This document shows, one piece after another, positions 44,869 to 53,873 of a DNA stretch of 64,000 bases. The translations under genes and the position numbers were made by a program. Under the pieces are notes generated by a model that was not told the origin of the DNA, ran no database searches, and saw nothing but the letters and a program-made list of their open reading frames with translations. Numbering within the stretch: the stretch's first letter is position 1; the number at the start of each line of letters is the position of its first letter. The stretch comes from Paenibacillaceae bacterium GAS479. Lineage in GTDB: Bacteria; Bacillota; Bacilli; Paenibacillales; Paenibacillaceae. Location: NCBI GenBank assembly GCA_900105225.1, contig LT629764.1:1479501-1543500 (forward strand), written 5' to 3'.

Positions 44869-45274
44869 GCTGCAGTCTTACCTCCTCCTGCGGCCTGTCG
44901 ATCCCTCCCAGCCAAGAAAATCCGGCAAAGAAGAGACGAGCCTATATGTTCCACCATTATAACCTAATCCGCCATCGCTGGAACTGTTTTTCCATACGAT
45001 CCTGTCTCGCTTTTTTGCGCCGATATGCCGCAAGTCCCACTCCTATAGCCTCAGTTTTCCAATTAAACTTCTATTATCTTAGGAAAGAAAGGCCGTGAAT
45101 TTATTTTAAAGACGAGATGAAGGACTTTAGATGCTGATTGAAATAAATCGATATAAAAGATTTCATATGTCGTAAGTCCGATTAACACCAACTATTATCC
45201 TGTTATAATACGGGAGACTTTGGCGAATTTTGCCTATGGAATTGCACCTAGACTAGGACCAGGAGTGAGATATC
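44869..45274. other. Divergent spacer between potA and the 45275 gene
   Basis: The only clear signal is a plus-strand promoter, TTAACA at 45182-45187 and TATAAT at 45204-45209 with 16 bases between, which serves the gene at 45275. No promoter for potA was firmly recognised, and no riboswitch. Confidence 0.5.
45182..45209 (+). promoter_or_regulatory. Promoter of the large NlpC/P60-like gene
   Basis: TTAACA and TATAAT lie 16 bases apart, with a perfect -10. The start codon is 66 bases further downstream. Confidence 0.55.
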
Positions 45275-47152
45275 ATGCGACGTTTGATATGGACCGGAAC
45301 CGCTTTTGCCATGCTTGCATCAGCAGGAGGAACCGTTTATGCGGAACCCTCAAGACTTTCATCAGGAGCAAAAAACATTCCAGGACCGGACGCTCGCGGC
45401 GCTTCATCCGCTCCCTATGCCAATGCCAATGCCGATACCGCTCGCATACTGGCGGGCATGGCACCATCGACAACAGCTCCTGCCGCAACGGTTGGCGGCT
45501 CTGCAGATTCTTCGGCGGGGAAAACAACAGACGGAAAAGTAGGCATTCTGTCGGCCGAATCCGACTCCCCCATCTCCGAAAAGGGACCGCTTAGCTCGCA
45601 AGCGCTCGGAGGAGCAATCGCCGATTACGCGCTCGACTATCTGGGCACGCCTTATAAATATGGCGGAAGCTCTCCGGCAGGCTTGGATGCTTCCGGCTTC
45701 CTCTATTATATTTACCGCAATTCCGCCGCGGAGATTGAACTGCCCCGCACGATAGCGGAGCAGTTCAAGAGCGGTTCGGCAGTTGGCGGACAGAGTTTAC
45801 TGCTGCCTGGCGACGCCGTCTTTTTCCATAATAGCGGCTCTGCCAGCTTTGCCGGCATCTACATCGGCAATCACGAGTTCGCAGCTGCTACAGTGGACGG
45901 CGTAAAGCTATCCTCGCTCAGCTCGCCTTATTGGCAGGAGCGCTATGCGGGAGCCCGCCGCATGACGGGCGGCTCCGCAGGAGACGGTGGAAATGCTGGG
46001 AGGGGTAACGGTAATGCCGGCAGCGGATCGGGTTCCAGCAACGGCAACGCCGGTGGTTCCGGTTCAGGTTCTGGGTCCAGCAACGGCAATGCCGGTGGTT
46101 CCGGCTCGAATGTAGGTTCGACGATGCAGGCCACGACATACTTTAAGGGCATTACGGGTTTTCTATCTAAAGCGAAGCCCGTTTTGTCCGCATCGACCTA
46201 CAACCGCCTGGAAGAAAAAGCTGACCTCGCTTTTCAGCAGTACGAACAAGGACGTTATACCGAGATGTTAGCCACTCATGAGGAAATTCTCGATTCTATC
46301 GAAGCGCTCTCCGCATCCGAGCTGAGCCGCATCGGCGTGAAGAGCGGCGAGATCTATGGCTCTTCTTTTTCCGTCGGCCTCTATGACATCAACGTTGATG
46401 GATCACTGAAGGCTCGCAAAGAAACGGGTTATACGATGACATCCGCGCAGCAGACTGCCGCTGATCAGCTTTGGAAGCAAGTACGCTTGATCTATCCAAA
46501 GTCCTATCTGTCACTGGTGAAGCAGCTACGGCTTGAAGTGCATCGCGGCGGAATCTCCCGTGTCGAGACACTCGGCAAAGGTCAGGTTCGGCTCGTCATC
46601 GACCCGTCCGATCTCACTCCGACTGCGAAGGAAAAGACACGCTGGGCGCTCGTTCGCGAGCTTGGCAAACTTGTCACCCAGCAAGGTCCGGCTGGAGCGG
46701 AGCTCGACCATATCGGCAGCGCATCCAGCGGACTAGACGGCGCTGGAGGGATGCTCGGTTCCGCATTCGCCGGTCCAGCAAGCGGCAGCAGTCAGTGGGC
46801 TTACTATCGCAAGGACTCGCTCATGACCCGCTTTTACACCAAGTTCTGGACGCCAGAGGTCATTTCAGCGGCCCGCGCTGGTAAACCGATGACAACGCTC
46901 TATACGAAGCTCTTCTTCCGTGAAGCGAGCGCTTATCAGGTACAGGAGGATATCGCCGATGCCTGGGCAGCCTTTGTTCTCTACGACAAGCCGGTAAAGC
47001 CTGCCGACCGCAGGGACGAAAAAATGCTGTTCTTCTACTCAAGCTCAAATCTTACGACTATCCGTACCCAAGCCCGTAGCGGCATGGGACTTACGAAGTC
47101 ATATCCTAAAACAACAACGGTGACCGATCTGATCGGTCCGCGCACCTGGTAA
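45275..47152 (+). CDS. Secreted NlpC/P60-like protein with apparently dead catalytic sites
   Basis: The 625-residue protein has a signal peptide (1-23), an NlpC/P60-like domain (about 115-230), a Gly/Ser/Asn linker of NGNAGGSGSGS-type repeats (about 232-282) and a C-terminal domain (about 285-625). In the NlpC/P60 domain the catalytic Cys position is Ala139 (GLDASGFL, family GxDCSGFv) and the His position is Phe192 (FAGIYIG, family HVGIYIG). In the C-terminal domain RELGK (461-465) stands where a zinc peptidase would have HELGH, while a later segment (EDIADAWAAFVLYDKP) keeps family character. So both units look non-catalytic. The ATG follows AGGAGTG. Confidence 0.8.
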   Translation: MRRLIWTGTAFAMLASAGGTVYAEPSRLSSGAKNIPGPDARGASSAPYANANADTARILAGMAPSTTAPAATVGGSADSSAGKTTDGKVGILSAESDSPISEKGPLSSQALGGAIADYALDYLGTPYKYGGSSPAGLDASGFLYYIYRNSAAEIELPRTIAEQFKSGSAVGGQSLLLPGDAVFFHNSGSASFAGIYIGNHEFAAATVDGVKLSSLSSPYWQERYAGARRMTGGSAGDGGNAGRGNGNAGSGSGSSNGNAGGSGSGSGSSNGNAGGSGSNVGSTMQATTYFKGITGFLSKAKPVLSASTYNRLEEKADLAFQQYEQGRYTEMLATHEEILDSIEALSASELSRIGVKSGEIYGSSFSVGLYDINVDGSLKARKETGYTMTSAQQTAADQLWKQVRLIYPKSYLSLVKQLRLEVHRGGISRVETLGKGQVRLVIDPSDLTPTAKEKTRWALVRELGKLVTQQGPAGAELDHIGSASSGLDGAGGMLGSAFAGPASGSSQWAYYRKDSLMTRFYTKFWTPEVISAARAGKPMTTLYTKLFFREASAYQVQEDIADAWAAFVLYDKPVKPADRRDEKMLFFYSSSNLTTIRTQARSGMGLTKSYPKTTTVTDLIGPRTW

Positions 47153-47158
47153 AACCTA

Positions 47159-47190
47159 CCCCTTCGGCCACTTTGGCGAAGGGGCTTTTA
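47159..47190 (+). terminator. Terminator after the NlpC/P60-like gene
   Basis: CCCCTTC and GCCA pair with TGGC and GAAGGGG around a 3-base loop, with one bulged G, and CTTTTA follows. It lies 6 bases beyond the stop. Confidence 0.8.
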
Positions 47191-47372
47191 CTTGCATACT
47201 GCAACTTTTTCGCCAGTTTGGAGAAGGAGCTTTTTTTTGCCCGCAGCGCCACTTTCCCCGCTTTGACGCAGAGGCTTTAACTTGCTGGCAACGCCGCTAT
47301 CATCGCCTTGGCGAGAGGAATTTCACTTGCCTACTACGCCGCTTTCTCCGCTTTGGCGAGGCTCCACCACTT
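47187..47372. repeat. Degenerate terminator-like tandem repeats
   Basis: About four imperfect units of 44 to 46 bases follow the terminator, each with a version of GCTTTTACTTGC, then CGCC and CTTTGGCGA. The units begin near 47187, 47231, 47272 and 47318. The second keeps a run of T residues. They look like decayed copies of the terminator and the sequence after it. No gene is visible before 47535. Confidence 0.45.
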
Positions 47373-47534
47373 TCTCCGCCCTTCTTTTCCCAGCCCCGCC
47401 GGATGTCCCTTTCCAACCTGCTGACCGCTTCATATGGTAACAAATAGAAGTTTAAAGGCTGCTTCCAGCTACCAGTCGTTCCCGAAGCGCATGCCGCCGC
47501 GAAGTTTTCAAGCGAAAGGAAGGAACAGCATTCA

Positions 47535-49013
47535 ATGAATGGGTCTGACAGCATCATGACAGTATGGGCAGCCAAAGGACTGCGACAGCTATTTTACGAC
47601 CGCACATCAGAAACACCATTCAATTGCTCCCTTATCGCAGCTGCTCGCAAAGCCGGAATCTCGGTCCACGGACGATCCAGTCTACTCGCCGCTCTCAGCG
47701 CTGCCGAGGGTTATGCACTCGCATCCGACGGCGTGCCCGCGGCAGCAATCGGGACAAGCGCTCAGCTATCCCACTCTGAGATCACTGCCGCAGAAGGCTT
47801 TGCATTAGCCAGCCTCCCTCTGCTACTTATCAAACCAAGTATAAACCACGGCAACCCCGCTTCCTCTGCGACTGCCCGCCAAAGTAGTTGGCCCTTCAAA
47901 TGGAGCACAGCGCTGTACGAAGAAACGGCCGGCCTCCTCCAGCTTGAGAAGTCCTATTATCTCGCGGCCGGGGGCGGGCGGCGAGGGCCTGTGCTCGTAG
48001 AGCTTCCACCATCGCTTGTTCGCCGCAAATTGGAGCTTCCCCCAACCCTCGGGGGATATGAGGAGAGTGAGGACTTTTTTCAACTACTCGATTCCGAACC
48101 TCCGATCCACGACATAGAGCTAGACCGAATTATGAACGGCCTATTCCGAGCCAAATGCCCGCTGTTTGTAGTCGGCGGCGGTGTCCGCCATTCTGGCGCC
48201 TCAGCCGAGCTGAAGCAGCTAATGCGACTCACCGGCATCCCGGCTGCAGCCACACCAGGAGGGTTGGACACACTTCCCATAGATGACAGTCAGAGTATTG
48301 GCCTGTTGCTGCCCAATGCTCCGAATGCCCGAACAGTCGATTACGTACTAGCCCTCGGCTGCAAGCAGCTCCCATATCAAACGGCTGGCGCGTGCGTAGA
48401 CATAGACATCCGCGTTTTGCCGCCCGGCAATCCGAATATGGTATGGATACAAAGCGACATCCGCCTGTTCCTGACCGCTCTTATCGCCCACTGGGCAGCT
48501 CGCGGCCTGTCCATTCATGTCGCTGCAAATGCTAGTGCAATCAAGAAAAGTCCGGAGGCTTCTATTTCCACTTCCTTGATCGAGCCCAAAAAGAACACTG
48601 CAGCATTCAAGGCATATGCGGTTTCCAAATCGCTGCCAACAGCGATTGCTGCCAATGCAACAGCGATAAATGCCAATCAAGCTCCGGTTCGCCGCTTCCC
48701 CGGAACTGTTTTGCTTGCCAGGAGGGAGCAGCCGGGCCTGCTCCCTCTGTTACAATCGCTCCGCCTACAACAAGGCCAGCGTCTATTGCTCGTATCCGGC
48801 GCTTCCGGATGCGAGTATGACGCAGCTCAAGGCGTCGCCCAAGCTTTACCGGACGGGCATGTGACCTTGCTCCTCCCACCGGATACCACAATTTCCTCCT
48901 TCGGCATTCTGCAGTCGCGCTCCGGTACGGCATCTCCGAGGAATAGCGCATCGGCCATGCCGTTTTTCCGGCTTGCACACCGGCTCCCTTCTCCCGAGCG
49001 AACAAAAACCTGA
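47535..49013 (+). CDS. Degenerate TPP-enzyme-fold protein (acetolactate synthase-like)
   Basis: The 492-residue protein follows the acetolactate synthase layout. The PYR-like domain carries SAAEGYALASDGVPAAAIGTS, the central domain CPLFVVGGGVRHSGASAELK, and a short C-terminal part LLLVSGASGCEYDAAQGVAQ. The Glu that activates thiamine diphosphate (HEQGA in the family) aligns with Leu50. The GDG...N metal-diphosphate motif is not visible. The C-terminal PP domain is much shorter than normal. It is therefore unlikely to be a TPP enzyme. The ATG follows AAGGAAGG. Confidence 0.6.
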   Translation: MNGSDSIMTVWAAKGLRQLFYDRTSETPFNCSLIAAARKAGISVHGRSSLLAALSAAEGYALASDGVPAAAIGTSAQLSHSEITAAEGFALASLPLLLIKPSINHGNPASSATARQSSWPFKWSTALYEETAGLLQLEKSYYLAAGGGRRGPVLVELPPSLVRRKLELPPTLGGYEESEDFFQLLDSEPPIHDIELDRIMNGLFRAKCPLFVVGGGVRHSGASAELKQLMRLTGIPAAATPGGLDTLPIDDSQSIGLLLPNAPNARTVDYVLALGCKQLPYQTAGACVDIDIRVLPPGNPNMVWIQSDIRLFLTALIAHWAARGLSIHVAANASAIKKSPEASISTSLIEPKKNTAAFKAYAVSKSLPTAIAANATAINANQAPVRRFPGTVLLARREQPGLLPLLQSLRLQQGQRLLLVSGASGCEYDAAQGVAQALPDGHVTLLLPPDTTISSFGILQSRSGTASPRNSASAMPFFRLAHRLPSPERTKT

Positions 49014-49195
49014 GCACTCCAACTGCTCGCAGCGGCACGCCTCAGGCAGACAGTTATGGTATAATCGTTGGCAAAACCGTCCCGGCCAGGCGGGAATCAA
49101 CTACTCGTTTCTGGCTGCCGAGCTATTGGTGCATACTTATTTCTACCGATGGGCTACTTGTTTCATACCCTTGGCGGCCGCGCTCCTAGTAAGCA

Positions 49196-49981
49196 TCAGC
49201 TCCGTCCGAGCAATTCGTTTACGGTGTTCTGCAAGCCGGACTCAGGAAGTCCATTCAGCTGCGAAAAGCCTTTGCCTTCAATGCTGATCGTGCGGCCTCC
49301 CTGAATGGGATAGACGCCTTGCAGCATCCCGAGTGGGGCATACTCATCCGACCCTTCCAGCTTTCGCAAAAAGAGCAAATAGTCCGGACCAGAGGCCCAT
49401 GCCCCAGGATATCGCTCATTGGCCTCCAGCTGAGAAGGCGGCGGCAAAGGCTCGATTCCCGTTGTAATGACGGTCACTTGCCCTCCGGTGTTACCCTTGA
49501 TTAGCTTGCGCACGGTAAAGGTTTGCACAAAATTAACGAGGCGGCCTTGCGGAGCGCTCTTGCCGGTCGGAACCATTCGATCCGCTTCCGAGAAGCGGCC
49601 GATGACTACGCAGTCTGCGTTTTTAACCAGCTCCGCCACGCCAGACTGCGCATTTTCTGGCACGATGTCCTTATCAAGTTGAAAAGGAGCGGCGGTTATA
49701 GCAGCTGTGACAATGCGCGGCGCAACCGAGACGATGGCTGGAACAGCAGAAACTGCTACGGTCCGCTCGACAGACACGGCGGCTGGAACAGCAAAAACTG
49801 CCACGGTCGGCTCAGCCGTTATATCGGCAGGAATTGCCGCAGCGGCGGCAGGTGCTGCTGTAACAGCTATTACCGCAGTACCTGCGATACCGCATGCTGC
49901 TAGCGAGCAGCCCAGCAGCGCCCCCGTTCTGCGGCTTCGCCTCATCAGATTTTGCAGGCGTTTTTTCAATCGGGCATACAT
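49196..49981 (-). CDS. Secreted or membrane-anchored protein of unknown function
   Basis: The 261-residue protein has a basic N-terminus, an Ala-rich hydrophobic segment, then an Ala/Val linker with a 15-residue internal repeat (VAVFAVPAAVSVERT and VAVSAVPAIVSVAPR; 45-bp period in the DNA). The last 150 residues form a compact domain (LVKNADCVVIGRFSEADRM, GGQVTVITTGIEPLP, YLLFLRKLEGSDEYAPLGM). That domain resembles extracellular domains seen in other Paenibacillus secreted proteins. No function is known. The ATG at 49981 follows GGTGGAG. Confidence 0.65.
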   Translation of the reverse strand: MYARLKKRLQNLMRRSRRTGALLGCSLAACGIAGTAVIAVTAAPAAAAAIPADITAEPTVAVFAVPAAVSVERTVAVSAVPAIVSVAPRIVTAAITAAPFQLDKDIVPENAQSGVAELVKNADCVVIGRFSEADRMVPTGKSAPQGRLVNFVQTFTVRKLIKGNTGGQVTVITTGIEPLPPPSQLEANERYPGAWASGPDYLLFLRKLEGSDEYAPLGMLQGVYPIQGGRTISIEGKGFSQLNGLPESGLQNTVNELLGRS

Positions 49982-50074
49982 AAACAGCTCCACCTCTCTA
50001 GCTGATGTTTCTAGCGTTAGTATGGATTGGAGCCACTGGAATATTCATGAACAATACCTAGGAGGAAGATCAGC

Positions 50075-51052
50075 ATGAGCATGACATATCGTAAATTGGG
50101 CGGCAGCGGACTGCATGTATCGGCGCTCGGACTCGGCACAAATGCGTTCGGCAAGCGTACGGACGAAGAAGAAAGCATCCGCATCATCCATGCGGCGCTC
50201 GACAGCGGCATTACGTTTTTGGATACCGCCAACATTTATGCCGGAACACTCAGCGAAACGATTATCGGCAAAGCTTTGGCCGGACGCAGGTCGGGCGTCG
50301 TGCTAACCACCAAGGCCGGACTACCTACAGGCGACGGTCCGGGCAACCGCGGTGCTTCTCGCAGCCATCTGTTGAATGAACTGGAAGGAAGCCTGCGCCG
50401 CCTTGGCACCGATTATGTAGATCTGTATCAGATCCACACCTTTGATCCCAACACGCCGTTAGAAGAAACGCTTCACACGCTGGATGACATGGTGCGCTCC
50501 GGAAAAGTCCGCTACATCGGCGCCTCCAACTATCAAGCCTGGGAGCTAATGAAAGCACTCGGCATAAGTGACAGACTACAGTTGGAAAGATACGTGTCGA
50601 TTCAAACAAGCTACTCTCTAGCTGATCGCACACCGGAGCTTGAGCTTGTCCCTCTATGCCTCGATCAGGGAATTGGTCTTATCCCTTATTTCCCGCTGGC
50701 AGGTGGTATTCTAACAGGAAAATATGCCGCCGGAGCTGATGCTCCATCCGGTTCACGCCTGGAAAAGGACTCCTCCTTCGCCCGTTTCCTCAAGGGCGAT
50801 GTGATCGGCCTCGGACAGGATGTGACGGAGCTGGCGGAGGAAGCTGGCTGTGAGCCCGCCGCCCTGTCCATCCGCTGGCTGATGGATAAACCTGCTGTTT
50901 CATCCGTCATTGCCGGCGCTACCAGCGTAAGTCAGCTAGAGGCGAACCTGCGCAGCCTCGAACTGGCTGCCGAGCCCGCCATAAAAGATGAGCTGGAGCG
51001 CATCAGCCGACCTTTCCGGTATGGAGAGCCGTTCGCGCGATACCGAATCTGA
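50075..51052 (+). CDS. Aldo/keto reductase
   Basis: The 325-residue enzyme has the AKR fold with the tetrad Asp in FLDTANIYAG, Tyr in the same segment, Lys in VVLTTKAGLP and His in LYQIHTFDP. NADPH-binding residues lie in SSVIAGATSVSQLEANL. It would reduce aldehydes or ketones with NADPH; the substrate is unknown. The ATG follows AGGAGG nine bases upstream. It stands alone. Confidence 0.9.
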   Translation: MSMTYRKLGGSGLHVSALGLGTNAFGKRTDEEESIRIIHAALDSGITFLDTANIYAGTLSETIIGKALAGRRSGVVLTTKAGLPTGDGPGNRGASRSHLLNELEGSLRRLGTDYVDLYQIHTFDPNTPLEETLHTLDDMVRSGKVRYIGASNYQAWELMKALGISDRLQLERYVSIQTSYSLADRTPELELVPLCLDQGIGLIPYFPLAGGILTGKYAAGADAPSGSRLEKDSSFARFLKGDVIGLGQDVTELAEEAGCEPAALSIRWLMDKPAVSSVIAGATSVSQLEANLRSLELAAEPAIKDELERISRPFRYGEPFARYRI

Positions 51053-51219
51053 CTTTGCCTTCATACCAATGGAGAGAGCCCGTCATGACTTCCGCCTCGG
51101 ACTTGAATTATTTTCAAACGACCTGGCTTCGCATGATCGGCCTGCTCTGTTCACTGCGCTGATGATAAGCGCTTGCTTCTACTATTTTATTCCGTACTTA
51201 AGCATAGTTTGGTGTTTCT

Positions 51220-52470
51220 TTACAGCTCCCGCTTGAGTAGCGCGGCTTTATCCGAATGCGCTCCGGATTGATCCGCTTTGGCTGCGGAACCGTCAAATTT
51301 CATGCTAAGGCTCGCAAAAGCGGCAATCAGAATAATCGCGGCGGACAGGCCATAGACGGGAACAAGCGTAATCGACTTCATGAGCGGACCCGCCAGAGCG
51401 GTCCCGGTCAGCGTCCCGGCCATGAGCAGTGGCGTAATCGTACCGTTCACACGCCCGATGTAGGTTTCCTCAACCAGTTTCATCATAATAGCTCCGAGCA
51501 CGATTTGCATGAACGCCGTCATGACGCCGACCATGAAGCGCATGGCAGCCGTTAGATACACCCAGACGGATAGAGCCTCGACGATGATGGAGAACGACAG
51601 GAACGCGATGCCTGCAAAGATGACGACACGAGGATTCATCTTCGGACCAAGAATCGCAGCCGCTACGCCCCCAATCAGCATTCCGGCGCCGGACAGTGCA
51701 TAGAACCATTGGACGCTTTCCTTGTCGAGTTGAAGACGTTCGGTCACGATATAGATGTCCAACGGCTGGATCAAGCCAGACCCAAGCCCGATACAGGCAA
51801 AAGTAAGCGCAATAACAATCAAATTCCGATGGCGGCGGATATAGAGTAACCCCTCCTTCACATCCTCGAGAATCGGCACGGATCCCCGTTCGGGCGAGCG
51901 CGGCGAGGGAGGAAGCAAGAACTGGACGGCTGCCGCTGTAAGAAACAACCCGATCATCACCGCCAGCGAGTAAGTCAGACCGAGCGAAGAATAGATGAGC
52001 GTCCCTACGACCGGTCCTACAATAATGAACAAGGACATGATCCCCTGAGAAATGCTGATTGCCGGCGCCATTAGCTCCTCGGGCACATGCCTCTTAAACA
52101 TGACGGCCGAGGAAGGCTGAGAGAACTGGCTGACGATGGCCGATACGACCGTCGCGGCGAATACGGCCTGCCATGAACCCGCAAGCACGAACAATAAAAT
52201 GGCGGCGATCGACAGTGCACTGAGCAGATCGCCGGTAATCATCGTCCGCTTCGGGTTCCACCGGTCGGCGAAGGCGCCGCCGATGAAAGAGAACAGAAAT
52301 ATCGGCGCGTATTCCATCACGCTCAACAGCGAAACGGCGACGGGATCGCTGTCAGTCTGCTCCATCACGTAGAACAGCAGCGAGATATTTCGGATCCAGA
52401 TCGCCAACTGCTGCAGAAGGTCAGCGAACGCCACGACCCGGAATACCCGGTTGGCAAACAATGCTTTCAT
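51220..52470 (-). CDS. MFS exporter controlled by the adjacent TetR
   Basis: The 416-residue MFS_3-type protein has 12 helices, loop motif GGAFADRWNPKRTMITGDLL and SQFSQPSSAVMFKRHVPEEL. The ATG at 52470 has AAGGGG upstream. An operator identical to that of the tetR gene lies 25 bases upstream, so the exporter should be induced when the TetR ligand is present. The substrate is unknown but probably toxic or a drug. Confidence 0.85.
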   Translation of the reverse strand: MKALFANRVFRVVAFADLLQQLAIWIRNISLLFYVMEQTDSDPVAVSLLSVMEYAPIFLFSFIGGAFADRWNPKRTMITGDLLSALSIAAILLFVLAGSWQAVFAATVVSAIVSQFSQPSSAVMFKRHVPEELMAPAISISQGIMSLFIIVGPVVGTLIYSSLGLTYSLAVMIGLFLTAAAVQFLLPPSPRSPERGSVPILEDVKEGLLYIRRHRNLIVIALTFACIGLGSGLIQPLDIYIVTERLQLDKESVQWFYALSGAGMLIGGVAAAILGPKMNPRVVIFAGIAFLSFSIIVEALSVWVYLTAAMRFMVGVMTAFMQIVLGAIMMKLVEETYIGRVNGTITPLLMAGTLTGTALAGPLMKSITLVPVYGLSAAIILIAAFASLSMKFDGSAAKADQSGAHSDKAALLKREL

Positions 52471-52494
52471 AACATATCCCCTTAAGGACGGAAC

Positions 52495-52516
52495 CAAACC
52501 GACCGTCCGGTCTAAT
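52495..52516. promoter_or_regulatory. TetR operator upstream of the MFS gene
   Basis: The inverted repeat GACCG-TC-CGGTC lies within ACCGACCGTCCGGTCTAAT. The same 22 bases recur upstream of the tetR gene at 53141. Confidence 0.75.
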
Positions 52517-52532
52517 TATTGGACAAAAAAAT

Positions 52533-53123
52533 TTAGTGCTTCTCTATCCCTTGAAGTAAGACGTCGATCGCAGTCCGATATAAGCCGACAATCCGATCGG
52601 TATCGTATTTGTAATACGAAACACTCAGGCCTCCAAATAGCCCGAATAAAATTAAAGTTAGATCTTCAAGCGGTATCGGTCGAAACTCGCCGCTTTGCAT
52701 TCCTTCCTCCAACAGCTGCTGAAAGGCAGGGTAATGCATTCGTGTCAGCTCAAGCAGCTTGTCCCGAATCTCCCGATCCCCGTTTTCGCTGCCTGAAAAC
52801 TCTTCCGCAGCCCGCAACAGCGGATTCCGGAAATCCTCGGCATAATGCTCGGCAAGCCGGTACAGCTTCTCGCGTGCCGTAACGAGTGGCTTCTCTATGT
52901 CGCGCCACTTGCCGATCCACTCGAGCATTGACAGCTCAAGAATGTACAAAAAAAGAACTTCCTTGTTCTTGAAGTGATGATATATACTCCCTTTGCTTGA
53001 TCCCGATAACTGCCGAATCTCGTCCATCGTAGTCGCCGCATAGCCCTTCAGCTCGAATAGTTCCTTCGCCTTGGCCGCAATGTTGCGCTTTGTCTGTTCA
53101 CCATGATCCGTAGATTTAGTCAT
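52533..53123 (-). CDS. TetR-family repressor
   Basis: The 196-residue regulator has the TetR N-terminal HTH (AKELFELKGYAATTMDEIRQ and GSSKGSIYHHFKNKEVLF) and a helical ligand-binding domain. It lies upstream of the MFS exporter with the same orientation. Both genes have the same operator, which points to autoregulation and control of the exporter. The product is cytoplasmic and probably dimeric. Confidence 0.9.
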   Translation of the reverse strand: MTKSTDHGEQTKRNIAAKAKELFELKGYAATTMDEIRQLSGSSKGSIYHHFKNKEVLFLYILELSMLEWIGKWRDIEKPLVTAREKLYRLAEHYAEDFRNPLLRAAEEFSGSENGDREIRDKLLELTRMHYPAFQQLLEEGMQSGEFRPIPLEDLTLILFGLFGGLSVSYYKYDTDRIVGLYRTAIDVLLQGIEKH

Positions 53124-53140
53124 GCCGTCATCCCCTTCCT

Positions 53141-53162
53141 CAAACCGACCGTCCGGTCTAAT
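53141..53162. promoter_or_regulatory. TetR operator upstream of tetR
   Basis: A 22-base match to the sequence at 52495-52516, including the palindrome GACCGTCCGGTC, lies 18 bases before the repressor start. It would allow autoregulation. Confidence 0.75.
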
Positions 53163-53433
53163 AAAACAATATGGGATTTCTTTTCAATTGTCAAGCTAGT
53201 CCGCTTACGTTCGTGTCACAATCCGAATGACCTTCCCATAACGGCCTACCTCCTTAGAAGAATCTACCCTCAATAGGGGCGTCGTTCTGGAATGAGACAA
53301 ACCCTAGATACCGCGTGCAGCAAGTCCGCCGAGCCTGACTTCAAACGAAAAAAGTCCCAATTTAACCGGGATTATTCTGGGTCACTTCTGATTTAGGGGG
53401 CAGGTGGGCTTCGGCGCTTTCTTGGGCTACGCT

Positions 53434-53657
53434 CAAGTAGCTTCGACTACTTCTTTTACTCGTCGGAGCCGCTTCCGACGCTTTCAAGTAGCTTCGACTA
53501 CTTCTTTTACTCGTCGGAGCCGCTTCCGACGCTTTCAAGTAGCTTCGACTACTTCTTTTACTCGTCGGGGCCGCTTCCGACGCGTTCAAGTAGCTTCGAC
53601 TACTTGGTTTATTCTTCGGGGCCATTTCCGACGCTTTCAAGTAGCTTCGACTACTTG
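53434..53657. repeat. Tandem hairpin array 2, five copies, exact 51-bp period
   Basis: The palindrome starts at 53434, 53485, 53536, 53587 and 53638, always 51 bases apart. The core CAAGTAGCTTCGACTACTTG differs from array 1 at one base, and three copies end in C instead of G. Spacers contain a second palindrome, CGTCGGA with TCCGACG. A minus-strand frame (53676-53362, GTG start) reads through all units as a 17-residue repeat, SSRSYLKASEAAPTSKR, but no good ribosome binding site is visible. The array lies in the region between tetR and ribokinase. Confidence 0.9.
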
Positions 53658-53833
53658 GGGACCTTTTAAGCAGCACTAAAAGAAATCGTTCCTGTCGTAA
53701 GCGGGGGACTAGACCTCCGTATTACTAAAGAATGGTTTTAATAATGTTATATAAAATGATGGCGAGAGCTAATCCTCTGTCATTTTCATTTTTTAGAAGC
53801 AGCTCATCATATTATATCGTTTTGAAACAAGAA

Positions 53834-53854
53834 GAGCGCCCCCCGGGGGCGCTC
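53834..53854 (-). terminator. Probable terminator after ribokinase
   Basis: GAGCGCCCC pairs with GGGGCGCTC around a CCG loop, and T-rich sequence follows on the minus strand. It lies about 140 bases past the ribokinase stop. Confidence 0.55.
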
Positions 53855-53873
53855 CACTACTCAAGATCACATT

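Noticed and set aside
49050-49070. Extended -10 promoter TGGTATAAT between convergent genes
   Set aside because: It lacks a -35 and leads into the 3' end of the opposite gene; an antisense RNA is possible but not supported.
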